From Roseateles asaccharophilus (lineage in GTDB: Bacteria > Pseudomonadota > Gammaproteobacteria > Burkholderiales > Burkholderiaceae_C), in the NCBI RefSeq assembly GCF_004362405.1, contig NZ_SNXE01000003.1, positions 186,001 through 250,000 of the forward strand: a stretch of 64,000 bases of DNA, given 5' to 3'. Below the pieces are notes generated by a model. The model did no database searches, was not told the DNA's origin, and saw only the letters and a list, made by a program, of their open reading frames with translations. Shown here one piece after another: positions 38,631 through 46,737 of this stretch. Positions within the stretch are counted from its first letter, which is position 1, and the number at the start of each line of letters is the position of its first letter. The position numbers and the translations under genes are program-made.

Positions 38631-39707
38631 TCAATGCGGGAAGGGCCAGAGCCGCAACTTCTCCTTGGCCGTGGACCAGAGCTTGGCCAGGCCATGCGGC
38701 TCGACGATCAGGAAGAACACGATCAGGGCGCCGAACACCATGAACTCCACATGGCTGACCAGGGCCGTATCGACATGGAAGCCGAACAGGCCGCCCAGGG
38801 CCGGCAGGGCCTGGTTCAGGAAGATGGGCAGCACCACGATGAAAGCCGCGCCAAAGAAGCTGCCCATGATGGAACCCAGACCGCCGATGATGACCATGAA
38901 GAGCAGCTGGAAGCTGCGGTCGATGGAGAAGGCCGCCGGCTCCCAGGAGCCCAGGTGCACAAAGCCCCACAGCGCACCGGCCACGCCCACGATGAAGCTG
39001 CTCACCGCAAAGGCGCTGAGCTTGGCGTGCACCGGCCGGATGCCGATCACGGCCGCCGCCACATCCATGTCCCGCATGGCCATCCAGGCCCGGCCGATAT
39101 GGCCGCGCACCAGGTTCTTGGCGCCCCAGGCAAAGACCACCACCACGGCCAGGCAGAACAGGTACTTCTGCAGCGGGGTCTCGATGGGCTGACCCAGCAC
39201 CTGCAGACCCGACACGCTCACCGAGCCCGAGGCCGAATCCAACGTGAACCACTTGATGCGCAGAAAGGCCCAGTCGCTGAAGAACTGCGCCGCCAGCGTG
39301 GCCACGGCCAGGTACAGGCCCTTGATGCGCAGCGAAGGGATGCCGAAGAAAACGCCCACCACCGTGGCACACAAGCCCCCCAGCAGCAGGGCCGGGATCA
39401 GGGGCATGCCGGGCACGCGGGCAAAGAAGTTGTAGGCCGCATAGGCGCCCACCGCCATGAAGGCCCCGGTGCCCAGGGAGATCTGACCGCAGTAGCCCAC
39501 CAGGATGTTCAGGCCGATGGCCGCCAGGGACAGGATCAGGAAGGGAATGAAGATGGCGCGCAGCAGGTACTCATCGGCCATGGCCGGCACCAGCAGCACG
39601 GCCACGCCAATCAGGGCCCAGATCGCGAGGCGGTCCTGGGCAATCGGAAAGACCTGCTGGTCGGCGCGGTAGGAGGTCTTGAACTGACCGTTTTCTCTGT
39701 AGAGCAT
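38631..39707 (-). CDS. ABC transporter permease, LivM-like
   Basis: A 358-residue multi-pass inner-membrane permease. It has AIFIPFLILSLAAIGLNILVGYCGQISLGTGAFMAVGAYAAY at the N-terminal half, conserved in LivM, and WMAMRDMDVAAAVIGIRPVHAKLSAF, the loop that contacts the ATPases. Pairs with the LivH-like permease; 55 bases separate it from the receptor gene. Confidence 0.94.
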   Translation of the reverse strand: MLYRENGQFKTSYRADQQVFPIAQDRLAIWALIGVAVLLVPAMADEYLLRAIFIPFLILSLAAIGLNILVGYCGQISLGTGAFMAVGAYAAYNFFARVPGMPLIPALLLGGLCATVVGVFFGIPSLRIKGLYLAVATLAAQFFSDWAFLRIKWFTLDSASGSVSVSGLQVLGQPIETPLQKYLFCLAVVVVFAWGAKNLVRGHIGRAWMAMRDMDVAAAVIGIRPVHAKLSAFAVSSFIVGVAGALWGFVHLGSWEPAAFSIDRSFQLLFMVIIGGLGSIMGSFFGAAFIVVLPIFLNQALPALGGLFGFHVDTALVSHVEFMVFGALIVFFLIVEPHGLAKLWSTAKEKLRLWPFPH

Positions 39708-39752
39708 GACTTGTCTCTTTTCGACTGATCTTTTGGTTTCGACCCGCTTCGC

Positions 39753-39775
39753 CTAACTTCGCTGCGCGAAGTTAG
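39753..39775. repeat. Intergenic hairpin between permease genes
   Basis: CTAACTTCGC (39753-39762) and GCGAAGTTAG (39766-39775) form a perfect 10-bp stem with a TGC loop in the 94-base gap between the LivH-like and LivM-like genes. No T tract follows on the minus strand, so it may tune expression or mRNA stability rather than terminate. Confidence 0.7.
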
Positions 39776-39801
39776 TCTTCACCGGAAGATCATGGCCCGC
39801 G

Positions 39802-40731
39802 TCAGACGCGGTCAATGATCTTCTCGCCGAACAAGCCCTGCGGTCGCACCAGCAGGAACACCAGGGCCAGCACATAGGCAAACCAGATCTCGATGCCGCC
39901 ACCCAGCATGGGGCCGATATAGATCTCGGAGAGCTTCTCGCCCACACCAATGATCAGGCCGCCGATGATGGCGCCGGGCACCGAGGTCAGCCCGCCCAGA
40001 ATCACCACCGGCAGGGCCTTGAGCGCCACCAGGGACAGCGAGAACTGCACCCCCAGCTTGGAGCCCCAGATGATGCCGGCCACCAGGGCCACAAAGCCCG
40101 CCACGCTCCAGACGATGACCCAGATGCGCTTGAGCGGAATGCCGATGGACTGGGCGGCCTGGTGGTCATCCGCCACCGCACGCAGGGCGCGGCCGGTGGC
40201 CGTGTACTGGAAGAACAGGGCCAGCACGCCCACCAGGGCGGCAGCCACCAGGGCGGCGATCAGATCCTCCTGGCTCACCAGCACACCGCCCTCGAAAACC
40301 TTCTCGAACAGGAAGATCGGGTCCTTGGGCATGCCCACATCGATCTTGTAGATGTCCGAGCCGAACAGGGTCTGGCCAAAGCCGTCCAGGAAGTAGGTGA
40401 TGCCCAGGGTGGCCATCAAGAGGGTGATGCCCTCCTGGTTGACCAGCTTGCCCAGCACCAGGCGCTCGATGGCCCAGGCCAGCACCACCATCAGGCTCAT
40501 GGCCACGATGAAGGCCAGCACATTCACCAGCAGCTTGCTCTCCAGCCCGGTCCATTGCGGGATCCATTCGGAGAAGCGCGCCATGGCCAGGGCCGCGAAC
40601 AGCACCATGGCGCCCTGGGCGAAATTGAACACGCCGCTGGCCTTGAAGATCAGCACAAAGCCCAGGGCGATCAGGGAGTACAACATGCCGGCCATCAGGC
40701 CGCCGATCAAGGTCTCGAGAAAGAATCCCAT
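39802..40731 (-). CDS. ABC transporter permease, LivH-like
   Basis: A 309-residue inner-membrane permease with about eight helices. The N-terminus (LIGGLMAGMLYSLIALGFVLIFKASGVFNFAQGAMVLFAALA) and the ATPase-contact loop ALRAVADDHQAAQSIGIPLKRIWVIVW are typical of LivH. Located 70 bp from nothing but the LivG-like gene start side: the gap is 10 bases, so translation is probably linked. Confidence 0.95.
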   Translation of the reverse strand: MGFFLETLIGGLMAGMLYSLIALGFVLIFKASGVFNFAQGAMVLFAALAMARFSEWIPQWTGLESKLLVNVLAFIVAMSLMVVLAWAIERLVLGKLVNQEGITLLMATLGITYFLDGFGQTLFGSDIYKIDVGMPKDPIFLFEKVFEGGVLVSQEDLIAALVAAALVGVLALFFQYTATGRALRAVADDHQAAQSIGIPLKRIWVIVWSVAGFVALVAGIIWGSKLGVQFSLSLVALKALPVVILGGLTSVPGAIIGGLIIGVGEKLSEIYIGPMLGGGIEIWFAYVLALVFLLVRPQGLFGEKIIDRV

Positions 40732-40741
40732 GGTCGTGGCC

Positions 40742-41527
40742 TCAGTGAGAAGTGCCCAGATAGGCGCGGATCACGTCTTCGTTGGCGCGCACCTCATCGG
40801 GTGCGCCGTCACCGATCTTCTTGCCGTAGTCCAGGACCACGACCCGGTCGCTGATGTCCATGACCACGCCCATATCGTGTTCGATCAGCACGATGGTGGT
40901 GCCGAACTCGTCATTCACGTCCAGGATGAAGCGGCACATGTCCTGCTTCTCCTCCACATTCATGCCGGCCATGGGCTCGTCCAGCAGAAGCACCTGCGGC
41001 TCCATGGCCAGGGCGCGCCCCAGGTCCACACGCTTTTGCAGGCCGTAGGGCAGGCGCCCCACCGGGGTCTTGCGGTAGGCCTGGATCTCCAGGAAGTCGA
41101 TGATGCGCTCCACCTTCTCGCGCTGCGCGGTCTCCTCGCGCTCGGCGGCACCGAAGCGCCAGGCCTGCTGGAAGACATTGGTCTTCATCTGCAGATTGCG
41201 GCCCGTCATGATGTTGTCCAGCACGCTCATGCCCTTGAACAGGGCCAGGTTCTGGAAGGTGCGGGCCACGCCCATCTCCGCCACCTGGCGCGAGTTCATG
41301 TGCTTGAAGGTCTGGCCGCGAAAGGTGATGGAGCCCTGCTGCGGCTGGTAGACGCCGTTGATGCAGTTGAGCATGGAGCTCTTGCCCGCGCCGTTGGGGC
41401 CGATGATGGCGCGGATCTCATGCTCGCGCACATTGAAGCTGATGTCGGTGAGCGCCTTCACGCCACCGAAGCTCAGCGAGATGTTCTGCACGTCGAGGAT
41501 GACCTCGCCGATCTTCTTGCTCGCCAT
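40742..41527 (-). CDS. ABC transporter ATPase, LivG-like
   Basis: A 261-residue ATPase. Walker A is GPNGAGKSS, the signature region LPYGLQKRVDLGRALA replaces LSGGQ as is usual in LivG, Walker B is VLLLDEPMAG, and the switch His is in IVLIEHDM. The ATG shares one base with the stop of the acyl-CoA synthetase gene (TGATG), implying coupled translation and a functional link between activation and import. Confidence 0.95.
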   Translation of the reverse strand: MASKKIGEVILDVQNISLSFGGVKALTDISFNVREHEIRAIIGPNGAGKSSMLNCINGVYQPQQGSITFRGQTFKHMNSRQVAEMGVARTFQNLALFKGMSVLDNIMTGRNLQMKTNVFQQAWRFGAAEREETAQREKVERIIDFLEIQAYRKTPVGRLPYGLQKRVDLGRALAMEPQVLLLDEPMAGMNVEEKQDMCRFILDVNDEFGTTIVLIEHDMGVVMDISDRVVVLDYGKKIGDGAPDEVRANEDVIRAYLGTSH

Positions 41528-43488
41528 CAGGCTGCCCTCCGGGCCGGGGTAAAGGTTTTCACATCAAGAATCTTCAGGTCCGCCGCCACGCTGCCCGTGC
41601 GGCCATCCTCGAACTTGACCGCCGTCTCGATGTACTGCGAGCTCTTGCCGCCGTACAGCGCATCGATCAGCACGGCGTACTTCTCGGCAATCGCGCCGCG
41701 GCGCACCTTGCGGGTGCGGGTGAGCTCGCCATCGTCCGCGTCCAGCTCCTTGTGCAGCACCAGGAAGCGGGTGATCTGGCTGCCGGCCAGGCGCTCGTCC
41801 TGGGCCAGATCGGCATTGACCTTTTCCACGCAGTCGCGGATCAGCTCATAGACCTCGGGCTTGGAGGCCAGATCGGTGTAGCCGGCATAGGGCAGGTTGC
41901 GGCGCTCGGCCCAGTTGCCCACGGCCTCGAAGTCGATATTGATGAAGGCGCAGACGCGGTCGCGCTGGTCGCCGAAGGCCACGGCCTCCTTGATATGGGC
42001 AAAGAACTTGAGCTTGTTCTCCACATACTTGGGCGCGAACATGGCCCCGTCGAACACGCCACCGCGCAGGCGTCCCACATCCTTGGCGCGGTCGATGATC
42101 TTCAGATGCCCGCCGGCATCGATGAAGCCCGCGTCCCCCGTGTGGTACCAGCCGTCGGCGGTGAGCACCTCGGCCGTTGCGGCCTCGTTCTTGTAATAGC
42201 CCTTGAGCAGGCCGGGCGAGCGCACCATGATCTCGCCGTTGTCGGCCAGCTTGATCTCCACGCCCTCGATGGGCACGCCCACCGTATCGGCCTTGGCCTC
42301 GTGGTCGGGCTGCAGGCACACGAACACCGCGGTCTCGGTGGAGCCGTAGAGCTGCTTGAGGTTGATGCCGATGCTGCGGTAGAAGCTGAACAGATCGGGG
42401 CCTATGGCCTCACCCGCCGTGTAGGCCACGCGCACCCGGGACAGGCCCAGGGTGTTGCGCAGCGGCCCGTAGATCAGCACATTGCCCAGGGCGTACTTGA
42501 TGCGGTCCAGGCTGCTCACGGCCTGGCCGTCCATCAGAGCCGGACCCACGCGCCGCGCCAGGCTCATGCACTGGGCGAAGAGCCAGCGCTTGATCGCGCC
42601 GGCATCCTCCATGCGGATCATCACGCTGGTCAGCAGGCTCTCGAAGACCCGCGGCGGTGCGAAGTAGTAGGTGGGCCCGATCTCCTTGAGATCGATGGAC
42701 ACCGTGGTGGCCGATTCCGGGCAGTTCACCACATAGCCGCAGGCCAGCCACTGCGCGTAGCTGAAGATGTTCTGGCCGATCCAGGCCGGCGGCAGATAGG
42801 CCAGCACCTCCTCGCGCTCGGTCAGCTTGTCGAAGCGCATGCCGGCCTGGGCCCGGTCGATCAGGGTGGCATGGGTGTGCACCACGCCCTTGGGGTTGCC
42901 CGTGGTGCCCGAGGTGAAGAACATCGCGGCCACATCACCCGCCTGCCCCGCCTGCACCTGGGCCTCGAAGAAGCCGGGCTGGCTGGCCAGGCGCTGGCGG
43001 CCACGCTCGCACAGGGCGTCCAGCGACTCCAGGCCGCTCTCGCGGTAATTGCGCAGACCGCGCGGATCATCGAACCAGATGCGCGTGAGGCGCGGGCACT
43101 GCTCACGGATCTCCAGCAGCTTGTCCACCTGCTCCTGGTCCTCCACCACGGCGAAGGCCACCTCGGCATTGTTGAGCGGGTAGGCAAACTCCGCGGCCAC
43201 CGCATCCTGGTAGAGCGGCACCGGAATCGCGCCCAGGGCCTGGGCCGCAAGCATGGTGGCGTAAAGCCTGGGCCGGTTCTCGCCCACCACCACCAGATGC
43301 TGGCCGCGGCCCAGACCGGCGTCCGCCAAGCCATGGGCCAACTCGCGCACCAAGCCCGCCAGCTGTACCCAGCTGAGGGTCTGCCAGATGCCGTACTCCT
43401 TCTCGCGCAGGGCCGGCGCGTCGGGGCGCCGGGCTGCGTGCTCGAGCAAGAGCTGGGGAAAAGTCACTGCTGCTGCTGTCGTCACCAC
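41527..43488 (-). CDS. AMP-dependent long-chain acyl-CoA synthetase-like enzyme
   Basis: A 653-residue adenylate-forming enzyme of the FadD15/long-chain type. The AMP-binding loop is FTSGTTGNPKGVVHTH (residues about 191-206); later motifs are LKQLYGSTETAVF, GWYHTGDAGFID and KIIDRAKDVGRL. Long-chain members often end the last motif as LTAGGK; here it is VGRLRGG. I chose the GTG at 43488 (AGGAG six bases upstream); ATGs at 43530 and 43575 are in frame but would reach towards the palindrome. First gene of the cluster, overlapping livG by one base. Substrate probably a long-chain or aromatic acid imported by the ABC system. Confidence 0.9.
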   Translation of the reverse strand: MVTTAAAVTFPQLLLEHAARRPDAPALREKEYGIWQTLSWVQLAGLVRELAHGLADAGLGRGQHLVVVGENRPRLYATMLAAQALGAIPVPLYQDAVAAEFAYPLNNAEVAFAVVEDQEQVDKLLEIREQCPRLTRIWFDDPRGLRNYRESGLESLDALCERGRQRLASQPGFFEAQVQAGQAGDVAAMFFTSGTTGNPKGVVHTHATLIDRAQAGMRFDKLTEREEVLAYLPPAWIGQNIFSYAQWLACGYVVNCPESATTVSIDLKEIGPTYYFAPPRVFESLLTSVMIRMEDAGAIKRWLFAQCMSLARRVGPALMDGQAVSSLDRIKYALGNVLIYGPLRNTLGLSRVRVAYTAGEAIGPDLFSFYRSIGINLKQLYGSTETAVFVCLQPDHEAKADTVGVPIEGVEIKLADNGEIMVRSPGLLKGYYKNEAATAEVLTADGWYHTGDAGFIDAGGHLKIIDRAKDVGRLRGGVFDGAMFAPKYVENKLKFFAHIKEAVAFGDQRDRVCAFINIDFEAVGNWAERRNLPYAGYTDLASKPEVYELIRDCVEKVNADLAQDERLAGSQITRFLVLHKELDADDGELTRTRKVRRGAIAEKYAVLIDALYGGKSSQYIETAVKFEDGRTGSVAADLKILDVKTFTPARRAA

Positions 43489-43577
43489 CGCTGTCTCCTG
43501 TACGGTGCGCGGCACCCATCTGTGGGGCATCTCGCGCTGGACTGACACGCATACTAGGACTAGCTTTGACGTCATGT

Positions 43578-43593
43578 TGTCGTTAGGACGACA
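43578..43593. promoter_or_regulatory. Candidate operator for the Crp/Fnr regulator
   Basis: TGTCGTTAGGACGACA is a perfect palindrome with six-base arms and a 4-base centre, fitting the 5-6-5 layout of CRP/FNR sites (TGTCG-N6-CGACA against TGTGA-N6-TCACA). It lies between the divergent synthetase gene and the Crp/Fnr gene. Binding is inferred from position and symmetry. Confidence 0.6.
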
Positions 43594-43666
43594 TTCCTAG
43601 GGTCTATCCGGGGGCGAGATAACCCGGAGTCCGAAATCGAGGCTTTATCGCCATGCTTGCAGCCCC

Positions 43667-44404
43667 ATGAGTGCCACTGGCTTTCTTGCCGAACCCGCGG
43701 TGCCGGCCCCGCTGCGCCAGCGGGCTCGCCGCGCCACCAGCGCCGAGCTGGCGGCCATCCCCTGGCTGGGCGTGCTGGACGCCAGCCAGCGCCAGCAGGC
43801 CATCGCCCAGCTGCAGGTGGCCGATGCCGAGGTGGGCGAGCGCGTCTGCCGCATCGGCAAGCCCGCCAGCTACTGGTTCGGCGTGGTGGACGGCCTGCTC
43901 AAGATGAGCAATGACGACAGCAGCGGCCAGGCCATCACCTTCACCGGCGTGCCGCCCGGCGGCTGGTTCGGCGAAGGCACCCTGCTCAAGCGCGAGGTCT
44001 ACCGCTACAACATCCAGGTGCTGCGCAAGAGCGTGGTGGCCGGCCTGCCCCTGGACACCTTTCACCAGCTGCTGGAACAGAGCATCGGCTTCAACCGCTT
44101 TGTGCTCAACCAGCTCAACGAGCGCCTGGGCCAGTTCATCGCCGCGCGTGAGACCGACCGCATCGGCAACCCCGATGTGCGCGTGGCTCGCAATCTGGCC
44201 GCCCTCTTCCACCCCCTGCTCTACCCCGGCGTGGGCAGCCTGCTGCGCATCACCCAGCAGGAGCTGGCCTATCTGGTGGGCCTGTCGCGCCAGCGCGTGA
44301 ACGAGGCGCTCAAGCGCCTGCAGCAGCAGCGCCTGATCAGCGTGGAGTACGGCGGCGTGCGGGTGCTGGATCTGCAGGGGCTGCGGCAGTACCAGTACCC
44401 ATAA
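43667..44404 (+). CDS. Crp/Fnr-family transcriptional regulator
   Basis: A 245-residue regulator with an N-terminal cyclic-nucleotide-binding-type barrel (ASYWFGVVDGLLKMSNDDSSGQAITFTGVPPGGWFGEGTLL) and a winged-helix C-terminus (LRITQQELAYLVGLSRQRVNEALKRLQQQRLISVEYGGVRVLD). The recognition helix is SRQRVNEAL, unlike SRETVGRIL of CRP, in line with a non-CRP target. The phosphate-binding segment lacks the Arg-Ser/Thr of cAMP binders and there are no FNR cysteines at the N-terminus. Divergent from the importer/CoA-ligase cluster, which it probably controls. Confidence 0.9.
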   Translation: MSATGFLAEPAVPAPLRQRARRATSAELAAIPWLGVLDASQRQQAIAQLQVADAEVGERVCRIGKPASYWFGVVDGLLKMSNDDSSGQAITFTGVPPGGWFGEGTLLKREVYRYNIQVLRKSVVAGLPLDTFHQLLEQSIGFNRFVLNQLNERLGQFIAARETDRIGNPDVRVARNLAALFHPLLYPGVGSLLRITQQELAYLVGLSRQRVNEALKRLQQQRLISVEYGGVRVLDLQGLRQYQYP

Positions 44405-44496
44405 GACTCCGCCCGCGGGCGATGGCCCACATGCGCTGGCGCGGCTTGCGGCATTGAACTGCGCCCGGGACTTGGCAGGCTCCAGCCTGTAAACTA

Positions 44497-44512
44497 CTGT
44501 ACATCTATACAG
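44497..44512 (+). promoter_or_regulatory. LexA (SOS) box upstream of imuA
   Basis: CTGTACATCTATACAG matches the CTG-N10-CAG LexA consensus with symmetric CTGT/ACAG ends. It lies 46 bases before the imuA start, in the only gap before the imuA-imuB-dnaE2 cassette, which is SOS-controlled in many bacteria. Confidence 0.9.
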
Positions 44513-44558
44513 CACCACGCCATGCCACCGGCGTGCCTCCCGCGCCCGGCCTGCCCCC

Positions 44559-45389
44559 ATGTCCCTGCCTATCGCATCAGCCGCGTCCTGCGGCCCTGCC
44601 CCGGCTTGCTCCGCGGCCGCCAGCCTGCTCCAGGGCCCCCTGGGCCGGGCGCTGTGGCGCGGCTCGGAGCTGGCCGGCGGCCCGGCCAGCGCCTGGTCCA
44701 GCGGCTTTGCCGCGCTGGATGCCGTGCTGCCCGGCGGCGGCTGGCCGGCGCAGGCGCTCAGCGAAATCCTGCAACCCAGGCCCGGGGTCTGCGAATTCCG
44801 CCTGCTGGGCCCGGCCCTGGCACCGGCCCTGGCCGGCGGGCGCCCCCTCTTGCTGATCAACCCGCCCTTCACCCCCCATCTGCCCGGCCTGGCGGCCTGG
44901 GGCCTCGCGCCGCGCCAGCTGCTCTGGCTGGCGCCCGCCACACCGCTGCAAGCGCTCTGGGCCCTGGAGCAGGCGCTCAAGTCCAATGCGGCCGGCGCCC
45001 TGATGGCCTGGCTGCCCGAGGCCAGTCCCGAGCAGCTGCGCCGCCTGCAGGCCTGCGCCCTGGGCGCCCATGCGCCCTGCTTTGTGTTCCGCCCAGAGGC
45101 CGTGGCCACCCAGTCCTCGGCCGCACCGCTGCGCCTGCGGCTCAGGCCGCAGGCGAACTGGGAGCTGGAGCTGCATCTGCTCAAGCGCCGCGGTCCGGCC
45201 CTGGCGGCCCCGTTGCGCCTGCGCGCCGTGCCCCCGGCCCTGGAGCCCCTGCTCTCGCAGCGCCTGCTGCAGGACGAGCCGCTGCCGCTGGCCACGCCCA
45301 CCCCCATCACCCTGACCGCCCCGGAGTCCCGCGATGTCCTCGCCGCACTGGCTCGCCCTGCTCGCCACGCCCAGGGACTTGGGGTCTGA
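44559..45389 (+). CDS. imuA: Translesion synthesis accessory protein ImuA
   Basis: ImuA (SulA/RecA-like) works with ImuB and DnaE2 in damage-induced mutagenesis. The 276-residue protein has the N-terminal feature WRGSELAGGPASAWSSGFAALDAVLPGGGWPAQALSEILQPRPGVCEFRLLGPAL, a RecA-like start without an intact Walker A, then LLINPPFTPHLPGLAAWGL and LLWLAPATPLQALWALEQALKSNAAGALMAWLP. Basic and Ala-rich. It overlaps imuB by 56 bases. Confidence 0.9.
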   Translation: MSLPIASAASCGPAPACSAAASLLQGPLGRALWRGSELAGGPASAWSSGFAALDAVLPGGGWPAQALSEILQPRPGVCEFRLLGPALAPALAGGRPLLLINPPFTPHLPGLAAWGLAPRQLLWLAPATPLQALWALEQALKSNAAGALMAWLPEASPEQLRRLQACALGAHAPCFVFRPEAVATQSSAAPLRLRLRPQANWELELHLLKRRGPALAAPLRLRAVPPALEPLLSQRLLQDEPLPLATPTPITLTAPESRDVLAALARPARHAQGLGV

Positions 45390-46722
45390 GCCGGCCGCCG
45401 GCACCGGGCCGGCGGTGGCCAGCACGCGGGCGGCCCAGATGGCCCAGGCAGCCCAGGCGGCCGAGCAGGAGGCCGCCCTGCGCGCCCTGGGCTGGTGGGC
45501 GCTGCAGTTCACGCCGCGCGTCGCGCGGCTGGAGGAGGCCGTGGTGCTGGAGGTGGGCGCCAGCCTGCGCCTGTTCGGCGGCGCCCAGCGCCTGCACCGG
45601 CGCCTGTGGCGCGAGGCCCGGGCCCTGGGCCTGAGCGGCATGGCCTGGGCCCCCACCAGCCTGGGCGCCCTGGCCCTGGCCCGCGCCGGCCAGCACGAGG
45701 GCCTGGCCCGGCCCCTGGATGAGCTGCTGGACGCCCTGCCCCTGGCCTGCCTGAGCGCGGCCCAGGCCCACCACGCCATGCTGCTGCGCCTGGGCTGCCG
45801 GCGCCTGGGCCAGCTGCGCGCCCTGCCGCGCCGCGCCCTGGGTCGGCGCTTTGGCGACGGCCTGCTGCTGGCCCTGGACCGGGCCTACGGCCACAGCGCC
45901 GAGGCCCATGTCTGGCTGCAGCTGCCCGAACGCTTCGAGGCGCGGCTGGAGCTGCCTTTTCGCATCGAGCATGCCCCGGCCCTGCTGCACTACGCCGAGA
46001 GCCTGCTGCGCCAGCTCTGCGGCTGGCTGGCCGCGCGCCAGGCCGGCGTCAAGCGGCTCACCCTGAGCTGGCAGCACGACGCCATGCGCGGCCGCGATGT
46101 GGCCCTGGACGGCGCCCTGCAGCTGGGCACCGCCGAGCCCACGCGCGAGCCGCGCCATCTGAGCCGCCTGCTGGGCGAGCATCTGGCGCGCCTGGAGCTG
46201 GCCGCGCCGGTGGGCGAGCTGAGCCTGCGCGCCGACGAGATCATGCTCAAGCCCGAGCAGGCGGCCAGCCTGCTGCCCAGCGCGCCCGACGAGGCCACCG
46301 AAGCCCTGCCCCAGCTGCTGGAGCGGCTCTCGGTGCGCCTGGGGCCGGCCCAGGTGCGCGCCGGCCAGCTGCTGGAAGACCACCGCATGGAGCTGATGCA
46401 GCGCTGGCAGCCCTGGCCCGGCCCCGCCCGGCCGGCCGCCGCGCGGCCACCGCTCTACCCCCAGCCCGCCTGGCTGCTGGAGCCGCCGCTGCGCCTAGAC
46501 GCGCCGCGCAGCCAGCCCCGCTATCTGGGCCAGCCCCTGCAGCTGCTGAGCCGGCCGCAGCGCGTGGAGGGCGGCTGGTGGGCCGGCCAGGCCGGCGGCC
46601 CGGGCCTGGTGCAGCGCGACTATGTGCTAGCGCAGAGCGCGCAGGCGGGGCTCCTGTGGATCTTCCAGCAGCGGCTTTCGGGCGAGGAGTCGGCCTGGTT
46701 TCTGCACGGCGTCTTCGCATGA
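45334..46722 (+). CDS. imuB: Y-family polymerase-like protein ImuB
   Basis: ImuB is a catalytically inactive Y-family polymerase homologue that bridges DnaE2 to the sliding clamp. The 462-residue protein has LEVGASLRLFGGAQRLHRRLW in the palm, a little-finger domain, and ends WFLHGVFA, as in the family; the acidic catalytic residues of active Y polymerases are not evident (LEVG at the place of a D-x-D). The start within imuA has GGAG upstream. dnaE2 begins 15 bases after the stop. Confidence 0.92.
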   Translation: MSSPHWLALLATPRDLGSEPAAGTGPAVASTRAAQMAQAAQAAEQEAALRALGWWALQFTPRVARLEEAVVLEVGASLRLFGGAQRLHRRLWREARALGLSGMAWAPTSLGALALARAGQHEGLARPLDELLDALPLACLSAAQAHHAMLLRLGCRRLGQLRALPRRALGRRFGDGLLLALDRAYGHSAEAHVWLQLPERFEARLELPFRIEHAPALLHYAESLLRQLCGWLAARQAGVKRLTLSWQHDAMRGRDVALDGALQLGTAEPTREPRHLSRLLGEHLARLELAAPVGELSLRADEIMLKPEQAASLLPSAPDEATEALPQLLERLSVRLGPAQVRAGQLLEDHRMELMQRWQPWPGPARPAAARPPLYPQPAWLLEPPLRLDAPRSQPRYLGQPLQLLSRPQRVEGGWWAGQAGGPGLVQRDYVLAQSAQAGLLWIFQQRLSGEESAWFLHGVFA

Positions 46723-46737
46723 ACGACCGGGGGCACC

